This document shows positions 50,271-60,096 of a stretch of 64,000 bases of DNA, one piece after another. The DNA lies in contig CANNFX010000002.1 of assembly GCA_947504025.1 (NCBI GenBank), positions 62,001-126,000 on the forward strand. The letters are read 5' to 3'. The stretch comes from an uncultured Sphingomonadaceae bacterium (GTDB lineage: Bacteria > Pseudomonadota > Alphaproteobacteria > Sphingomonadales > Sphingomonadaceae). The notes under the pieces were generated by a model that saw nothing but the letters and a program-made list of their open reading frames with translations, had not been told where the DNA came from and made no database searches. How positions within the stretch are numbered: position 1 is the stretch's first letter; the number at the start of each line of letters is the position of its first letter. A program made the position numbers and the translations under genes.

Positions 50271-51968
50271 ATGAGCGAAACCAGCACCAGTCCTATCAAA
50301 CCCCCACTCATCGTGTTGGCCATCGAGACTGCGAGCTCTGGATTTTACAACGGTTTCAGCAAGATCGTGACGATCCCGGCAAAAGTGATTGTTGCGCTTA
50401 TTATCCTCTGGGCGATCCTCTTCCCGGAACAGGCGGAAGAAGCGCTGGCCATCGCAAATACTAGCATCATCCGTGAATTTGCGGCTTGGTATGTCTATCT
50501 TGTGGCTTTTCTCGCGATTGTTTCGTTCGTTTTGGCGATCATTCCAAGTACGGGGTCCTTGCGTCTCGGCACAGCAGAGGAAAAGCCGGAGTTTTCCAGT
50601 TTTTCGTGGTTCGCAATGCTGTTTGGAGCTGGCATCGGGATCGGCATGCTGACTTATTCGACCGGCGAACCGCTCGCCCATTTCAGCAATAATCCGGACA
50701 TCATCCGCGGTATGGTCGCGCCCATCTCGGCGGAGGCCGTTAGGCCGGCCTATATCTATACGTTCCTGCATTGGGGTTTTGCTGCATGGGCTACCTATGC
50801 GCTTGTTGGCCTTGCGATTGGTTATGTCGCCTATCGCCGTAATCTGCCGCTCACGATCCGCTCTGCGCTGGTTCCGCTGTTTGGCAAGGCGATGTCAGGC
50901 GTTGCCGGACATGTGGTTGATATCGTTGCAGTGGTTGCCACTGTGCTCGGCGTAGCGGTTACTATGGGGCTGGGTGTCGAACAATTCGTCGTTGGTCTCA
51001 ATCGGCTGGGAATCGGCGATTGGCTTGTGGGAAGCAATGGTACGGCGTCTGCCGCCGCGATCATTGTCGCCCTTGCTGTTCTTGTGGGTGCTTCGACACT
51101 GTCCGCCCTGTCGGGGGTGGGACGCGGGATTAAATGGTTGTCGAACCTCAATATGGGGCTCTCATTCCTGCTGATCGCGGTCTTTCTTATCTTCGGTTCC
51201 GGTCTGTTCGGCCTGCAGCTACTGGCAACTGGAATATACGATTACGTCGTCAATCTGCCCATCCTTGCAGTTACCTTGTGGAGCGCAGACGGAACCACAA
51301 CGGGCGACGCGCTGGCTCAATGGCAATTGGACTGGTCGGTGTTCTATTGGGCATGGTGGATTGCATTCGCGCCATTCGTCGGAATGTTTATTGCCCGTGT
51401 TTCGCGTGGCCGGACCGTCCGCGAATACGTCTTCGGCGTTGTGCTGGTGCCCTCACTGATGTGCTTTATCTGGATGTCGCTCGTCGGCGGTACGGCGATT
51501 GATCTCGAGCTGAGCGGTGTGGCCGAAGGAGCGATCCTCAACGCTGGGATTTCCGACCAGCTCTTTGCAACGCTATCTGTCCTGTTTGATCCGGCTGTGG
51601 CTTTGATCATGTCCGGCCTCGTTGTGATTTTGCTGATGACCTATCTGATCACCTCCGCCGATAGCGCAATTCTGATTATCAACACGATCAATGGCGCGGG
51701 TGAGGATGAAGACGAGGTAGAACGCCGTCATCATATCCTGTTTTGGGGAGCAGCAATCGCGCTGGTCGTTGGCAGCATGCTGATACTTGGCGGGATCGAC
51801 GCGATCCGCATAACCATGATTATCGGAGCGCTGCCATTCTCCTTCGTAGTGGCACTGATGGCGATATCGGTCACGAAGGCGGTAATCTATGACCTGATAC
51901 GCAAAAAGCACGGTGTTTGGACGACTAGTAAAGGCGCAGAAGCGGCGATTTTGGCCGAAGGAGCATAG
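50271..51968 (+). CDS. BCCT family transporter
   Basis: A 565-residue membrane protein with about twelve helices. The glycine-rich substrate segment is G-A-G-I-G-I-G-M-L-T-Y-S-T-G-E-P-L-A-H-F, and the family signature W-S-V-F-Y-W-A-W-W-I-A-F-A-P-F-V-G-M-F-I-A-R is complete. Family members take up betaine, carnitine, choline or related compounds, Na+- or H+-coupled, often for osmoprotection. The C-terminal regulatory tail is short, so osmosensing of the BetP type is not indicated. Confidence 0.93.
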   Translation: MSETSTSPIKPPLIVLAIETASSGFYNGFSKIVTIPAKVIVALIILWAILFPEQAEEALAIANTSIIREFAAWYVYLVAFLAIVSFVLAIIPSTGSLRLGTAEEKPEFSSFSWFAMLFGAGIGIGMLTYSTGEPLAHFSNNPDIIRGMVAPISAEAVRPAYIYTFLHWGFAAWATYALVGLAIGYVAYRRNLPLTIRSALVPLFGKAMSGVAGHVVDIVAVVATVLGVAVTMGLGVEQFVVGLNRLGIGDWLVGSNGTASAAAIIVALAVLVGASTLSALSGVGRGIKWLSNLNMGLSFLLIAVFLIFGSGLFGLQLLATGIYDYVVNLPILAVTLWSADGTTTGDALAQWQLDWSVFYWAWWIAFAPFVGMFIARVSRGRTVREYVFGVVLVPSLMCFIWMSLVGGTAIDLELSGVAEGAILNAGISDQLFATLSVLFDPAVALIMSGLVVILLMTYLITSADSAILIINTINGAGEDEDEVERRHHILFWGAAIALVVGSMLILGGIDAIRITMIIGALPFSFVVALMAISVTKAVIYDLIRKKHGVWTTSKGAEAAILAEGA

Positions 51969-52200
51969 GCAAACCGATAGCTCGCGCGTCGCCCCACCGG
52001 AGCGTTGTCGTAAATTTACAACAGTTTTTTTCCGATACTGAATTCTGAGCCGCTAGCTGTGGTTAGCTGCTGGAGCCTTTGTTAGGTCGCCCCATCAAGT
52101 GTGTGGTTTTCGTCTGCGCGCATTCCAATCTAACCATCCGACAAAAGGCGCATTTCGTGCATCGGGACGGTTTGATCTAAAATAGAGTTTCGGGGGAAAC
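51969..52200. promoter_or_regulatory. intergenic promoter region of the TonB receptor, 232 bp
   Basis: Contains an AT-rich block around 52008-52035 with the near-palindrome GTTGTcgTAAATTTACAAC and a good ribosome-binding site (gggggaa) before the ATG. No Fur-type box or riboswitch seen. Confidence 0.35.
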
Positions 52201-54822
52201 ATGAATAAATTCAACACTAGTGCGTCGGTTCTGGCAATTGCTGTGCTTACCGCAACTCCGGCAATGGCGCAGGAAACGCCCGCTCCCGAAGCTCGCCAAG
52301 GCGGCGTGAGTGAAATCGTCGTTACCGCGACAAAGCAGAGCGAAAATCTGCAGGACGTGCCGATTGCCGTTAGCGCGATTGGTGAACAACAGCTCGAAGA
52401 ACTGTCGATCAACACCTTTTCTGATTACCTCGACCAGTTGCCCAGCGTTACCGCCGGCGGCAGCGGCCCTGGACAGAGCACCATCTACATCCGCGGTCTC
52501 GCATCGACGACGCCTAACCTTACTACGGCCGGTGTTGCTGGCCTCGCGCCAAACGTCGCCCTCTATCTCGACGAACAGCCGCTCGGCCAACCGGGCCGTA
52601 ACCTCGACGTATATGCCGCCGATCTCGAACGTATCGAAGTTCTGGCTGGCCCGCAGGGTACGCTGTTTGGTGCAAGTTCACAGGCCGGCGTTGTCCGCCT
52701 GATCACCAACAAGCCTGATCTTTCCGGCTTCGATGCTTCGGGCAAAGCAGGCGTTTCCTTCACCAAGGGCGGTGAAGCCAGCTACAACGCAGAAGCGATG
52801 GTCAATGTCCCGGTTACGGATAACTTCGCCCTTCGCGGCGTGGTCTATCTCGACGACCAAGGCGGTTATATCGACAATGTCGCAGGCACAATCAACGCCA
52901 GCGAAAGCGGCCGTTTCCGTGAAGCAACCGATGTTCGCTCAAACGGTGTTCCTGTCGGCACAATCCGTCAGGGTTTCCAGCCTGGCGGCCCCGCTGCTGG
53001 CACAACATTCGTTGACGCAAATAACAGCGGTCTCGTTCAGGACGACTTCAACGACACCCAATATGCAGGCTTTCGTGTTTCGGCACTGTATGAAGTCAAT
53101 TCCGACTGGCGCGTAACTCTGACGCATGCCCGCCAGAGCGTGGAATCGGATGGTGTATTCTTCGCCGATCCTGATCTCGACCTTGATGGCTTGAATGTTC
53201 AGCGTTTTGAAGATGACCGCATCGAAGATGATTTCTCCAACACCAGCTGGACAGTTGAAGGTCGGCTTGGCGCGCTCGATCTGGTCTATACCGGTGCGTA
53301 CACCGACCGCGAAACGCAGCAGCGTGTCGACTACACTGACTATCTGTTTGTTGGCCAGTATCTGCCATATTACATCTGCGACACAGCGGTCGTATATCCC
53401 GGCTACGTAACCAACGCGCCAGCCAACCCGACTTGCTACGCGCCCAATACCTACGTTTCTTCGAATACGAACACGACAGTGTTCACGCAGGAATTCCGGG
53501 TCAGCACACCGCAAGAAGACCCGTTCCGCGTAACGGTTGGCGGTTTCTACAGCGACCTAGAATTGAAGGAATTGAACGACTTTACCTATCCGTCGAACAC
53601 GCAAGTGCGCGGTTCAGACGGGGTTACGACCGGCTTCCTGCCAAACTATCCGCTGACCAACGTTAACGCCCCTCCCGGTGCGATCAATTCGGCAAGCGCG
53701 GGTTACTTCACGGAAGCAGGCCCGTTCCCGGCGGCAACCATCTTCCGCAACGACATTCGCCGCACAGATAAGCAGCTCGGTGTATTTGGTGAAGCCAGCT
53801 TTGATGTGGTTCCTGACCTGCTGACCATCACGGCCGGCCTTCGCTACTACAACGTCAAAGTTGATCTGGACGGCAGCGCGAACTCTTCGTTCTTTAACCT
53901 CAATTCACCTGTCTTCGGTGCCAACACCGGCGTTCCAGCCGCTGATCGTATCGATCAGCAGCGCGGTGGCACGAACATCAGCCAGCAGTTTGGTCCAAAC
54001 AACACCGTCGGCGCACCTGATGAGGCGAAGGCTGAAGGCGTGATCTTCAAGGGGACCGTCACGGTTACTCCGAACGAAGACCTGCTGTTCTATGCAACAT
54101 ACTCGGAAGGCTTCCGTCCGGGTCTGCTTAACCGTCCAGGCGGCGCAGCCGGCGCAAACGGTTTTACTGTTCCGTTTGAACTCGAAACCGATGAAGTGAC
54201 GAATTACGAACTGGGCTGGAAGATGGATCTTGCCGACGGTCAACTGCGCTTCAACGGCAGCGCGTTCTATGTCGACATTAGCCGTCTGCAGACGACGATC
54301 TTCGATCCAAGCATCACCAACCTGTTCTTCTCGGACAATGCGGCTAATGCAGAGATCTACGGCATCGAAGGCGACATCACTTACGCACCGTATAGCGTAC
54401 CTGGCCTGACGATTGCCGGTGCATTCTCGATCCTCGATACCGAAGTGACCGAAGTGCTGACGCCAACAGACGACGTGGTTGAAGGTTCGCCGCTCGCTTA
54501 TGCTCCGGAATTCCAGGGCAACATGCGTGTGCGTTATGAATGGGATCTCAGCGATACGCTGACCGCTCACATCATGCCGCAGGTCGTCTACTCAGCGTCC
54601 AAGTTCACGGACATCATCGAGATCAACAAGATCAAGCTCGACAGCTACGCCACCTTCGCTCTGAGCGCTGGTGTGAAGACTGAAGAATGGTCGTTTGAAA
54701 TCTTCGGTGAGAACCTGACAGACACACGGGCTGAGATCGCCGGTAACTACATCAATGACCGCGACCGGATCACTACCAACCGTCCGCTGACGGTCGGCTT
54801 CCGCGTCGGCTACGACTACTGA
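52201..54822 (+). CDS. TonB-dependent receptor
   Basis: An 873-residue outer-membrane receptor. Signal peptide ending A-M-A; TonB box region S-E-I-V-V-T-A-T-K; plug domain (V-P-I-A-V-S-A-I, R-G-L-A-S-T-T, Y-L-D-E-Q-P-L, G-P-Q-G-T-L-F-G-A-S-S-Q-A-G); then a 22-strand barrel ending in aromatic R-V-G-Y-D-Y. It imports a scarce, large ligand using TonB energy. It is of the sphingomonad type used for organic substrates rather than an obvious siderophore receptor. Followed by a terminator. Confidence 0.95.
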   Translation: MNKFNTSASVLAIAVLTATPAMAQETPAPEARQGGVSEIVVTATKQSENLQDVPIAVSAIGEQQLEELSINTFSDYLDQLPSVTAGGSGPGQSTIYIRGLASTTPNLTTAGVAGLAPNVALYLDEQPLGQPGRNLDVYAADLERIEVLAGPQGTLFGASSQAGVVRLITNKPDLSGFDASGKAGVSFTKGGEASYNAEAMVNVPVTDNFALRGVVYLDDQGGYIDNVAGTINASESGRFREATDVRSNGVPVGTIRQGFQPGGPAAGTTFVDANNSGLVQDDFNDTQYAGFRVSALYEVNSDWRVTLTHARQSVESDGVFFADPDLDLDGLNVQRFEDDRIEDDFSNTSWTVEGRLGALDLVYTGAYTDRETQQRVDYTDYLFVGQYLPYYICDTAVVYPGYVTNAPANPTCYAPNTYVSSNTNTTVFTQEFRVSTPQEDPFRVTVGGFYSDLELKELNDFTYPSNTQVRGSDGVTTGFLPNYPLTNVNAPPGAINSASAGYFTEAGPFPAATIFRNDIRRTDKQLGVFGEASFDVVPDLLTITAGLRYYNVKVDLDGSANSSFFNLNSPVFGANTGVPAADRIDQQRGGTNISQQFGPNNTVGAPDEAKAEGVIFKGTVTVTPNEDLLFYATYSEGFRPGLLNRPGGAAGANGFTVPFELETDEVTNYELGWKMDLADGQLRFNGSAFYVDISRLQTTIFDPSITNLFFSDNAANAEIYGIEGDITYAPYSVPGLTIAGAFSILDTEVTEVLTPTDDVVEGSPLAYAPEFQGNMRVRYEWDLSDTLTAHIMPQVVYSASKFTDIIEINKIKLDSYATFALSAGVKTEEWSFEIFGENLTDTRAEIAGNYINDRDRITTNRPLTVGFRVGYDY

Positions 54823-54844
54823 TAGCGGTCCAATCGGAACATTC

Positions 54845-54884
54845 GCGGCGGGCGGCTGAAAAGCTTGCCCGCCGCTTTTGTTTT
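54845..54884 (+). terminator. rho-independent terminator after the TonB receptor
   Basis: Perfect 9-bp GC stem GCGGCGGGC / GCCCGCCGC with a 13-nt loop, followed by TTTTGTTTT. Confidence 0.92.
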
Positions 54885-54902
54885 CTGGCAAGGTAACGGC
54901 TG

Positions 54903-56876
54903 ATGGCGACAGATACTGACATTCGCGCAGAAAAGTTGAACGTCGCACAGGGGCTGCTTCGATCAGGCGACTTTGCAGGCGGTTTGGCTGCTGCGGAAGC
55001 TATGCTTGCTGACCATCCGGACGATCCCGAAGCGCTGTATGTTGCGGCGGTGGCGGGTCGTTATCTCAAACAGTTCGATCAGGCCGAAATCTATCTGGCC
55101 CGTCTGCATGCTGCTTCTCCCGAATATGGTCGCGCGTGGCAGGAGGCAGGACATCTGGCCCGTGCTGCAGGCGATGCCGGCCAAGCGTTGAATGCGTTTC
55201 GCCGCGCGACGCAGTTTAACCCAGCGCTCGAAGCAAGTTGGCACATGCAAGCAGAATTACTGTCAGCGGCAGGACAATCTGCCGAGGCGGCGGGAGCTAC
55301 CGCACAAGCTGACCGCCTGAAGAACATGCCGCGCGAGCTGCTGGCAGCAACAAATTACCTTGCTGAGGGACGCTTGCTGAAGGCGGAGCAATTCTGCCGC
55401 CAGTTCCTGCGCCAGAACCCACAACATACTGAAGCGATGCGGCTGCTCGCCCAGATTGGCATCAAACTTGGTATTTTAGACGATGCCGAGTTCCTGCTCG
55501 AAAGCGCGGTGCAATTCGACCCTGACAATATCCAGATCAGGCTCGATTACATCGACGCCTTGCGCCGCCGACAAAAGTTTGCGGAGGCCAAGAAGCAAGC
55601 CGAGGCGCTCTATGCTCTTGATCCGGCGAATCCGCTGTTCCAGTCGAACCTCGCCATCGAAAGTATGCAGACGGGTGAGTATGACCGTGCCTTTAGTCTG
55701 TTCGATCAAGTTCTGGAAACTGTTCCAAACGACCCGTCGACGCTGACATCGCGCGGCCATGCGCTCAAGACGACCGGCCATCAGGATGAGGCGGTCGCAT
55801 CCTATCAGGCCGCATTCGCCGCTAAACCTGATCACGGCGATGCCTATTACGCGCTGGCTAACCTCAAGACCTACAGCTTCTCCGACGATGAAATTGCCAT
55901 GATGCACGAACAGACATCGCGCCCCGATCTCGCCTTTAAGGACCGCATTCATCTCTCCTTCGCGCTTGGCAAGGCACATGAAGATCGCGGCGAATATGAG
56001 CAGTCTTTCCGCTTCTATGACGAAGGCAACAGCCTGAAAAAGCGCCAGGCGCGATATGATGCCGATGGTATGCAGGAAGAACTTCGAAAACAATCTGAAC
56101 TTTGCACGCCGGAACTGTTCGCGAAACATGCTGGTTCAGGTCACCCGGCGCCTGATCCGATCTTCATCGTTGGTCTGCCGCGTGCGGGATCAACCCTGCT
56201 TGAACAAATCCTCGCCTCGCATAGCCAGGTCGATGGCACACTAGAGCTGCCCGATATCCTCGCGCTGGCTCACCGGCTGCGAGGCCGCAAGGCAGGCGCT
56301 TCGCTCTATCCCGGCGTCTTGCATGATCTGGATGCTGATCAGCTTGCCAAGATGGGCGAAACGTTCATCGAGAACACGCGTATTCACCGCGCAGGTGCGC
56401 CATTTTTCATCGACAAGATGCCGAACAACTTCCGGCATGTTGGGTTGATCAAGCTGATCCTGCCCAATGCGAAGATCATCGATGCCCGGCGTGATCCCAT
56501 GGATTGCTGCTTCTCGGGCTTCAAGCAGCTCTTTGCCGAGGGACAGGAGTTCACTTACGGGCTCGAAGAAATTGGCCGCTATTACAGCGATTATGTTGGT
56601 CTGATGGACCATTGGGATGACGTGCTGCCCGGCGCTGTTCTACGCGTGCAGCACGAGGACGTGCTCGACGATCTGGATGGTCAGGTGCGCCGGATGCTCG
56701 ATTATCTGGAGCTGCCGTTCGAACAGGCTTGCATCGACTTCCACAAAACCGAGCGAGCAATTCGTACCGCTAGTTCAGAACAAGTCCGCCGACCGATCAA
56801 CCGGGCAGGGCAGAATGCATGGAAGCCTTACGAACCTTGGCTGGGTGACTTGCGTGAAGCGCTAAGCGAGGCGTGA
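54903..56876 (+). CDS. TPR-repeat sulfotransferase family protein
   Basis: A 657-residue cytoplasmic protein. Residues about 1-390 are tandem tetratricopeptide repeats (A-L-Y-V-A-A-V-A-G-R-Y-L, H-A-L-K-T-T-G-H-Q-D-E-A). Residues about 415-650 are a sulfotransferase domain: the PAPS-binding loop is F-I-V-G-L-P-R-A-G-S-T-L-L-E-Q, and D-A-R-R-D-P-M-D-C-C provides the 3'-phosphate site. It would sulfate a sugar, lipid or peptide. It sits directly after the TonB receptor but past a terminator. Confidence 0.9.
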   Translation: MATDTDIRAEKLNVAQGLLRSGDFAGGLAAAEAMLADHPDDPEALYVAAVAGRYLKQFDQAEIYLARLHAASPEYGRAWQEAGHLARAAGDAGQALNAFRRATQFNPALEASWHMQAELLSAAGQSAEAAGATAQADRLKNMPRELLAATNYLAEGRLLKAEQFCRQFLRQNPQHTEAMRLLAQIGIKLGILDDAEFLLESAVQFDPDNIQIRLDYIDALRRRQKFAEAKKQAEALYALDPANPLFQSNLAIESMQTGEYDRAFSLFDQVLETVPNDPSTLTSRGHALKTTGHQDEAVASYQAAFAAKPDHGDAYYALANLKTYSFSDDEIAMMHEQTSRPDLAFKDRIHLSFALGKAHEDRGEYEQSFRFYDEGNSLKKRQARYDADGMQEELRKQSELCTPELFAKHAGSGHPAPDPIFIVGLPRAGSTLLEQILASHSQVDGTLELPDILALAHRLRGRKAGASLYPGVLHDLDADQLAKMGETFIENTRIHRAGAPFFIDKMPNNFRHVGLIKLILPNAKIIDARRDPMDCCFSGFKQLFAEGQEFTYGLEEIGRYYSDYVGLMDHWDDVLPGAVLRVQHEDVLDDLDGQVRRMLDYLELPFEQACIDFHKTERAIRTASSEQVRRPINRAGQNAWKPYEPWLGDLREALSEA

Positions 56877-57200
56877 CCCATCGGGAACATCTGCTTTGGG
56901 GCCAGCCAGTACGATGCGGCCCTCGGCGTCCGGGAAACCGAGCACCAGCACTTCGGACATAAATGGTCCGATCTGGCGTGGCGGGAAATTGACTACCGCC
57001 ATCACCTTCATACCGACCAGATCGTCGGTAGAATAAAGTTCGGTGATTTGCGCCGAACTCTTCTTCACGCCGATCTCCGCTCCGAAATCGACTTGCAACC
57101 TCCATGCGGGGTGCCGGGCTTCGGGAAAGCTTTCCGCCGCGGTTACAGTGCCGCAGCGGATGTCGAGCTTCAGAAAATCATCGAATGTCGTCTGGTCCAT
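56862..57200 (-). CDS. csaA: CsaA-like tRNA-binding protein
   Basis: A 112-residue stand-alone tRNA-binding (OB-fold) domain: L-D-I-R-C-G-T-V, F-P-E-A-R-H-P-A-W-R-L, S-A-Q-I-T-E-L-Y and V-N-F-P-P-R-Q-I-G-P-F. The B. subtilis relative was reported as a secretion-related chaperone. Overlaps the sulfotransferase 3' end by 15 bp. Probably not part of the flagellar operon. Confidence 0.93.
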   Translation of the reverse strand: MDQTTFDDFLKLDIRCGTVTAAESFPEARHPAWRLQVDFGAEIGVKKSSAQITELYSTDDLVGMKVMAVVNFPPRQIGPFMSEVLVLGFPDAEGRIVLAGPKADVPDGSRLA

Positions 57201-57238
57201 GATGGCAGTCCTACGAAGCCGACCCGACTCTGTCCACG

Positions 57239-57967
57239 CTAGGTCATCATGTCGCGCATCTTACCGAGTGCGGAGGCCTTCAACTGATGGATGCGCGGCA
57301 CGCTGACGCCCAATATCTCGGCGATCTCGGCCAAGTTCATTTCTTCAACGAAGTAGAGCTGCAAGACGGTCTGCAGCCGTTCGGGTAATTGCGTGATGCA
57401 GCGCGTTAGAGCGTCGCTGTCCTCTGTCTCGGCGAGCGCCTGGAATGGATCAGGCTCTTGATCGGCAAATACAGCTGCATGATCGTCATACAGGGTGTCG
57501 AGCGAGCCGAGTTGGATGTTCTCCTGCTCAAGCGCGAGTAGCGCCGCTTGATCGATTCCGAGCAGATCCGCCAGTTCAACCAATGTCGGTTCGCGGCCAT
57601 GTGCCGCCCGGAATGCAGACTTCTCACGTTCGCAGGCCGCCATACGTTTCATTGCCCCGCGTGACGCTGGTGCGGATTTGCGCAGCATATCGAACATTGC
57701 CCCGCGCACGCGCATCTTGGCATAGGCAGCAAAGCCATCCTCGCCGGGCCCTTCGTGGCGGCGTGCGCAATCAGTCAGTGCGACAAGCCCCGCTTGCACG
57801 AGATCTTCGACCTCCATGCCGTCGCGCCCAGCGCCATAGATATGCCATGCGGCCTTATGCACGAGCGGCAGAAATCGGCGGACCCGGTCTTCTACATCGT
57901 GGTTGCCGGCATAGGCATGTCTGGCGGCGGGGCCGGGCCGCGCGAAGGAAGTGTGATCATGTTTCAT
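57239..57967 (-). CDS. fliA: flagellar sigma factor sigma-28
   Basis: A 242-residue sigma factor: region 2 (V-E-D-L-V-Q-A-G-L-V-A-L), region 3 (R-E-P-T-L-V-E-L-A-D-L-L-G-I) and region 4 (L-Q-L-Y-F-V-E-E-M-N-L-A-E-I-A-E-I-L-G-V-S). It directs late flagellar genes and is held by FlgM, which is encoded in the same cluster. Its ATG overlaps the flhA stop by 4 bp. Confidence 0.93.
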   Translation of the reverse strand: MKHDHTSFARPGPAARHAYAGNHDVEDRVRRFLPLVHKAAWHIYGAGRDGMEVEDLVQAGLVALTDCARRHEGPGEDGFAAYAKMRVRGAMFDMLRKSAPASRGAMKRMAACEREKSAFRAAHGREPTLVELADLLGIDQAALLALEQENIQLGSLDTLYDDHAAVFADQEPDPFQALAETEDSDALTRCITQLPERLQTVLQLYFVEEMNLAEIAEILGVSVPRIHQLKASALGKMRDMMT

Positions 57968-60096
57968 GCGGCGACTCTCTCAATCTTGGGCTCCAATTCG
58001 GGTTCGGACGCTGGTTCCGGCAGACGCGCGTTCTCTGCGGGGCCCGCGCCAATCACCGCATGAACATCAACCGGCTGGCTCGCGGGCAGTTCGGAAACCG
58101 ACATGACAAGGCATCCCGGCACACGGGTCTTGAGCAAGCGCGCCATCGTGCGGCGCACGGGCGGCTGAACAATCAAGGCGAAGCCGTGCGCCCCGCCGCT
58201 GTCACCCTGGGTCAATTCTGCAACTTGAGCGGATATGGAGGCGGCGAGATCAGGATCGACCAAGGGCTGGCCGCTCGATGGATCGCGCAGTCCCTGCAGA
58301 ATGGTACTTTCGAGGTCGGCCTCCAGCGTGATGACCGGAAGCGCTTCATGCGGGGCGCAGATGGTGGAAACAATCTGGCCGCCCAGATCCACGCGGATGC
58401 GGTCGATCAACTCGTCAAAATCTTGGGTCTGCTGCAGGTTGCGGGCGAGGCTGGAAAGCATCGGCAGCGGATGTGACAGTGCAATCCCCTCGGCCAGCAA
58501 CGCTTGCAGCAGCCGCGTGACGCCCGCCAGTGTAAGCGGTTCGGGATAGATCGATTCGACAAGGCCGGAGAACCTGTCCTTCAACGCATCGAGGAGGCTG
58601 CGAACTTCCTCGGGGCCCAGCAGCGCATCGGGGCGGCTGGCCAGAAGCTGGTTGAGGTGCGTGGCGATAACGGTGGCCGGATCGACTGTCAGGTAGCCTT
58701 CCGCATTGGCATTGTCGCGGTCGGCCGGATCGATCCAGATCGCAGGGCAGCCAAAGCTGGGATCGCGCGTTTCGATGCCGGAAAGCGAAGGTGTGCCGTC
58801 GACATCGCCCGTGTCGATGGCGAGTATCTTGGAGGCATGCAGCGCGGCAGAGCCTATGGCTACTCCGCCTAGCGTGATGCGGTAATCACCCGGCGCGAGG
58901 TCGAGCGAGTCCCGCACGCGGAACTGCGGAACCACAAAGCCGCAATCTTGCGACAGTTGTTTGCGAACGCCTGTAATCCGCGCGACAAGCGGCGCACCGC
59001 GTTTCTCGTCGACCAGATGGACCAGTCCGTACCCCAGCTCGATAGTGACCAGTGTGTGATCGCTGACATCTTCGATAGCGATGGCTTCGGGGGAAGGTGC
59101 TTCTGGTTCGGCCTCAGGAATAGCAGCCTTTTGGCGGCGGCGGTTGAGAGCCCATGACAGGTAGAAGACCATCGCCGCGGCGGGCAGGAACACAGTTTGC
59201 GGCATAGCCGGAATTGCGCCCAGGGCAGCCAATACGACGCCAACGGGCAACCAGTTGCGCGGGTCAGAGAACTGACCGCCAATGTGCCCTGCGAGGTCGC
59301 TTTTGTCCGCCACGCGGGTGACGATCACAGCGGCAGCGATGGAAAGCAGTAACGCGGGGACCTGCGCGACCAATGCGTCGCCAACGGCGAGAGTGATGTA
59401 TGTCTCAGCGGCCTCACCAAAAGACAGGCCGTGGCTGAGCATGCCGAGGCAGAAGCCTGCTATAATATTGATTCCGAGGATCAATAATGCTGCAATCGCA
59501 TCACCTTTGACGAATTTAGATGCGCCATCCATCGCTCCGTAGAAATCGGCTTCGGTTGAAACTTCACTGCGGCGGGCTTTGGCTTCGTCGGCTGTCATCA
59601 ATCCGGCGGCGATATCGCTATCGATCGCCATTTGCTTGCCGGGCAGTGCATCGAGCGTGAAGCGGGCTGAAACCTCGGAAACGCGGCCTGCACCCTTGGT
59701 TACTACGACCATATTGATGATCAACAGGATCACGAAGACGAACAGGCCGACAGCGAAATTGCCATCGATCAGAAACTTACCAAAACTTTCAATAACTTCG
59801 CCAGCCGCAGCATCACCCTCATGACCGCCAACCAGTACAATCCGGGTGGAGGCGACATTGAGCGCAAGACGTAGCAATGTCGCGAACAGCAAAACCGAGG
59901 GGAAGGACGAGAAATCGAGCGGCTTGGCGGCATTCATCGCCGCCATCAGAATGGCCACCGACAGAGTGATGTTGAGGACAAAGAACATGTCCAACATGAT
60001 TGTCGGGATCGGCAGCACCATCAGTACGATCAGCATCAGAATACCGATTGGCAGGGCCAAGGTCGCCGGTTCGATATTGCCTTTTAGAATGTTCAT
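57964..60096 (-). CDS. flhA: flagellar export gate protein FlhA
   Basis: A 710-residue protein with an N-terminal membrane half of about eight helices and a large cytoplasmic ring domain. The conserved cytoplasmic loop F-T-L-D-A-L-P-G-K-Q-M-A-I-D is present. It forms the nonameric gate of the flagellar type III exporter. Its ATG overlaps the transglycosylase stop by 4 bp. Confidence 0.97.
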   Translation of the reverse strand: MNILKGNIEPATLALPIGILMLIVLMVLPIPTIMLDMFFVLNITLSVAILMAAMNAAKPLDFSSFPSVLLFATLLRLALNVASTRIVLVGGHEGDAAAGEVIESFGKFLIDGNFAVGLFVFVILLIINMVVVTKGAGRVSEVSARFTLDALPGKQMAIDSDIAAGLMTADEAKARRSEVSTEADFYGAMDGASKFVKGDAIAALLILGINIIAGFCLGMLSHGLSFGEAAETYITLAVGDALVAQVPALLLSIAAAVIVTRVADKSDLAGHIGGQFSDPRNWLPVGVVLAALGAIPAMPQTVFLPAAAMVFYLSWALNRRRQKAAIPEAEPEAPSPEAIAIEDVSDHTLVTIELGYGLVHLVDEKRGAPLVARITGVRKQLSQDCGFVVPQFRVRDSLDLAPGDYRITLGGVAIGSAALHASKILAIDTGDVDGTPSLSGIETRDPSFGCPAIWIDPADRDNANAEGYLTVDPATVIATHLNQLLASRPDALLGPEEVRSLLDALKDRFSGLVESIYPEPLTLAGVTRLLQALLAEGIALSHPLPMLSSLARNLQQTQDFDELIDRIRVDLGGQIVSTICAPHEALPVITLEADLESTILQGLRDPSSGQPLVDPDLAASISAQVAELTQGDSGGAHGFALIVQPPVRRTMARLLKTRVPGCLVMSVSELPASQPVDVHAVIGAGPAENARLPEPASEPELEPKIERVAA

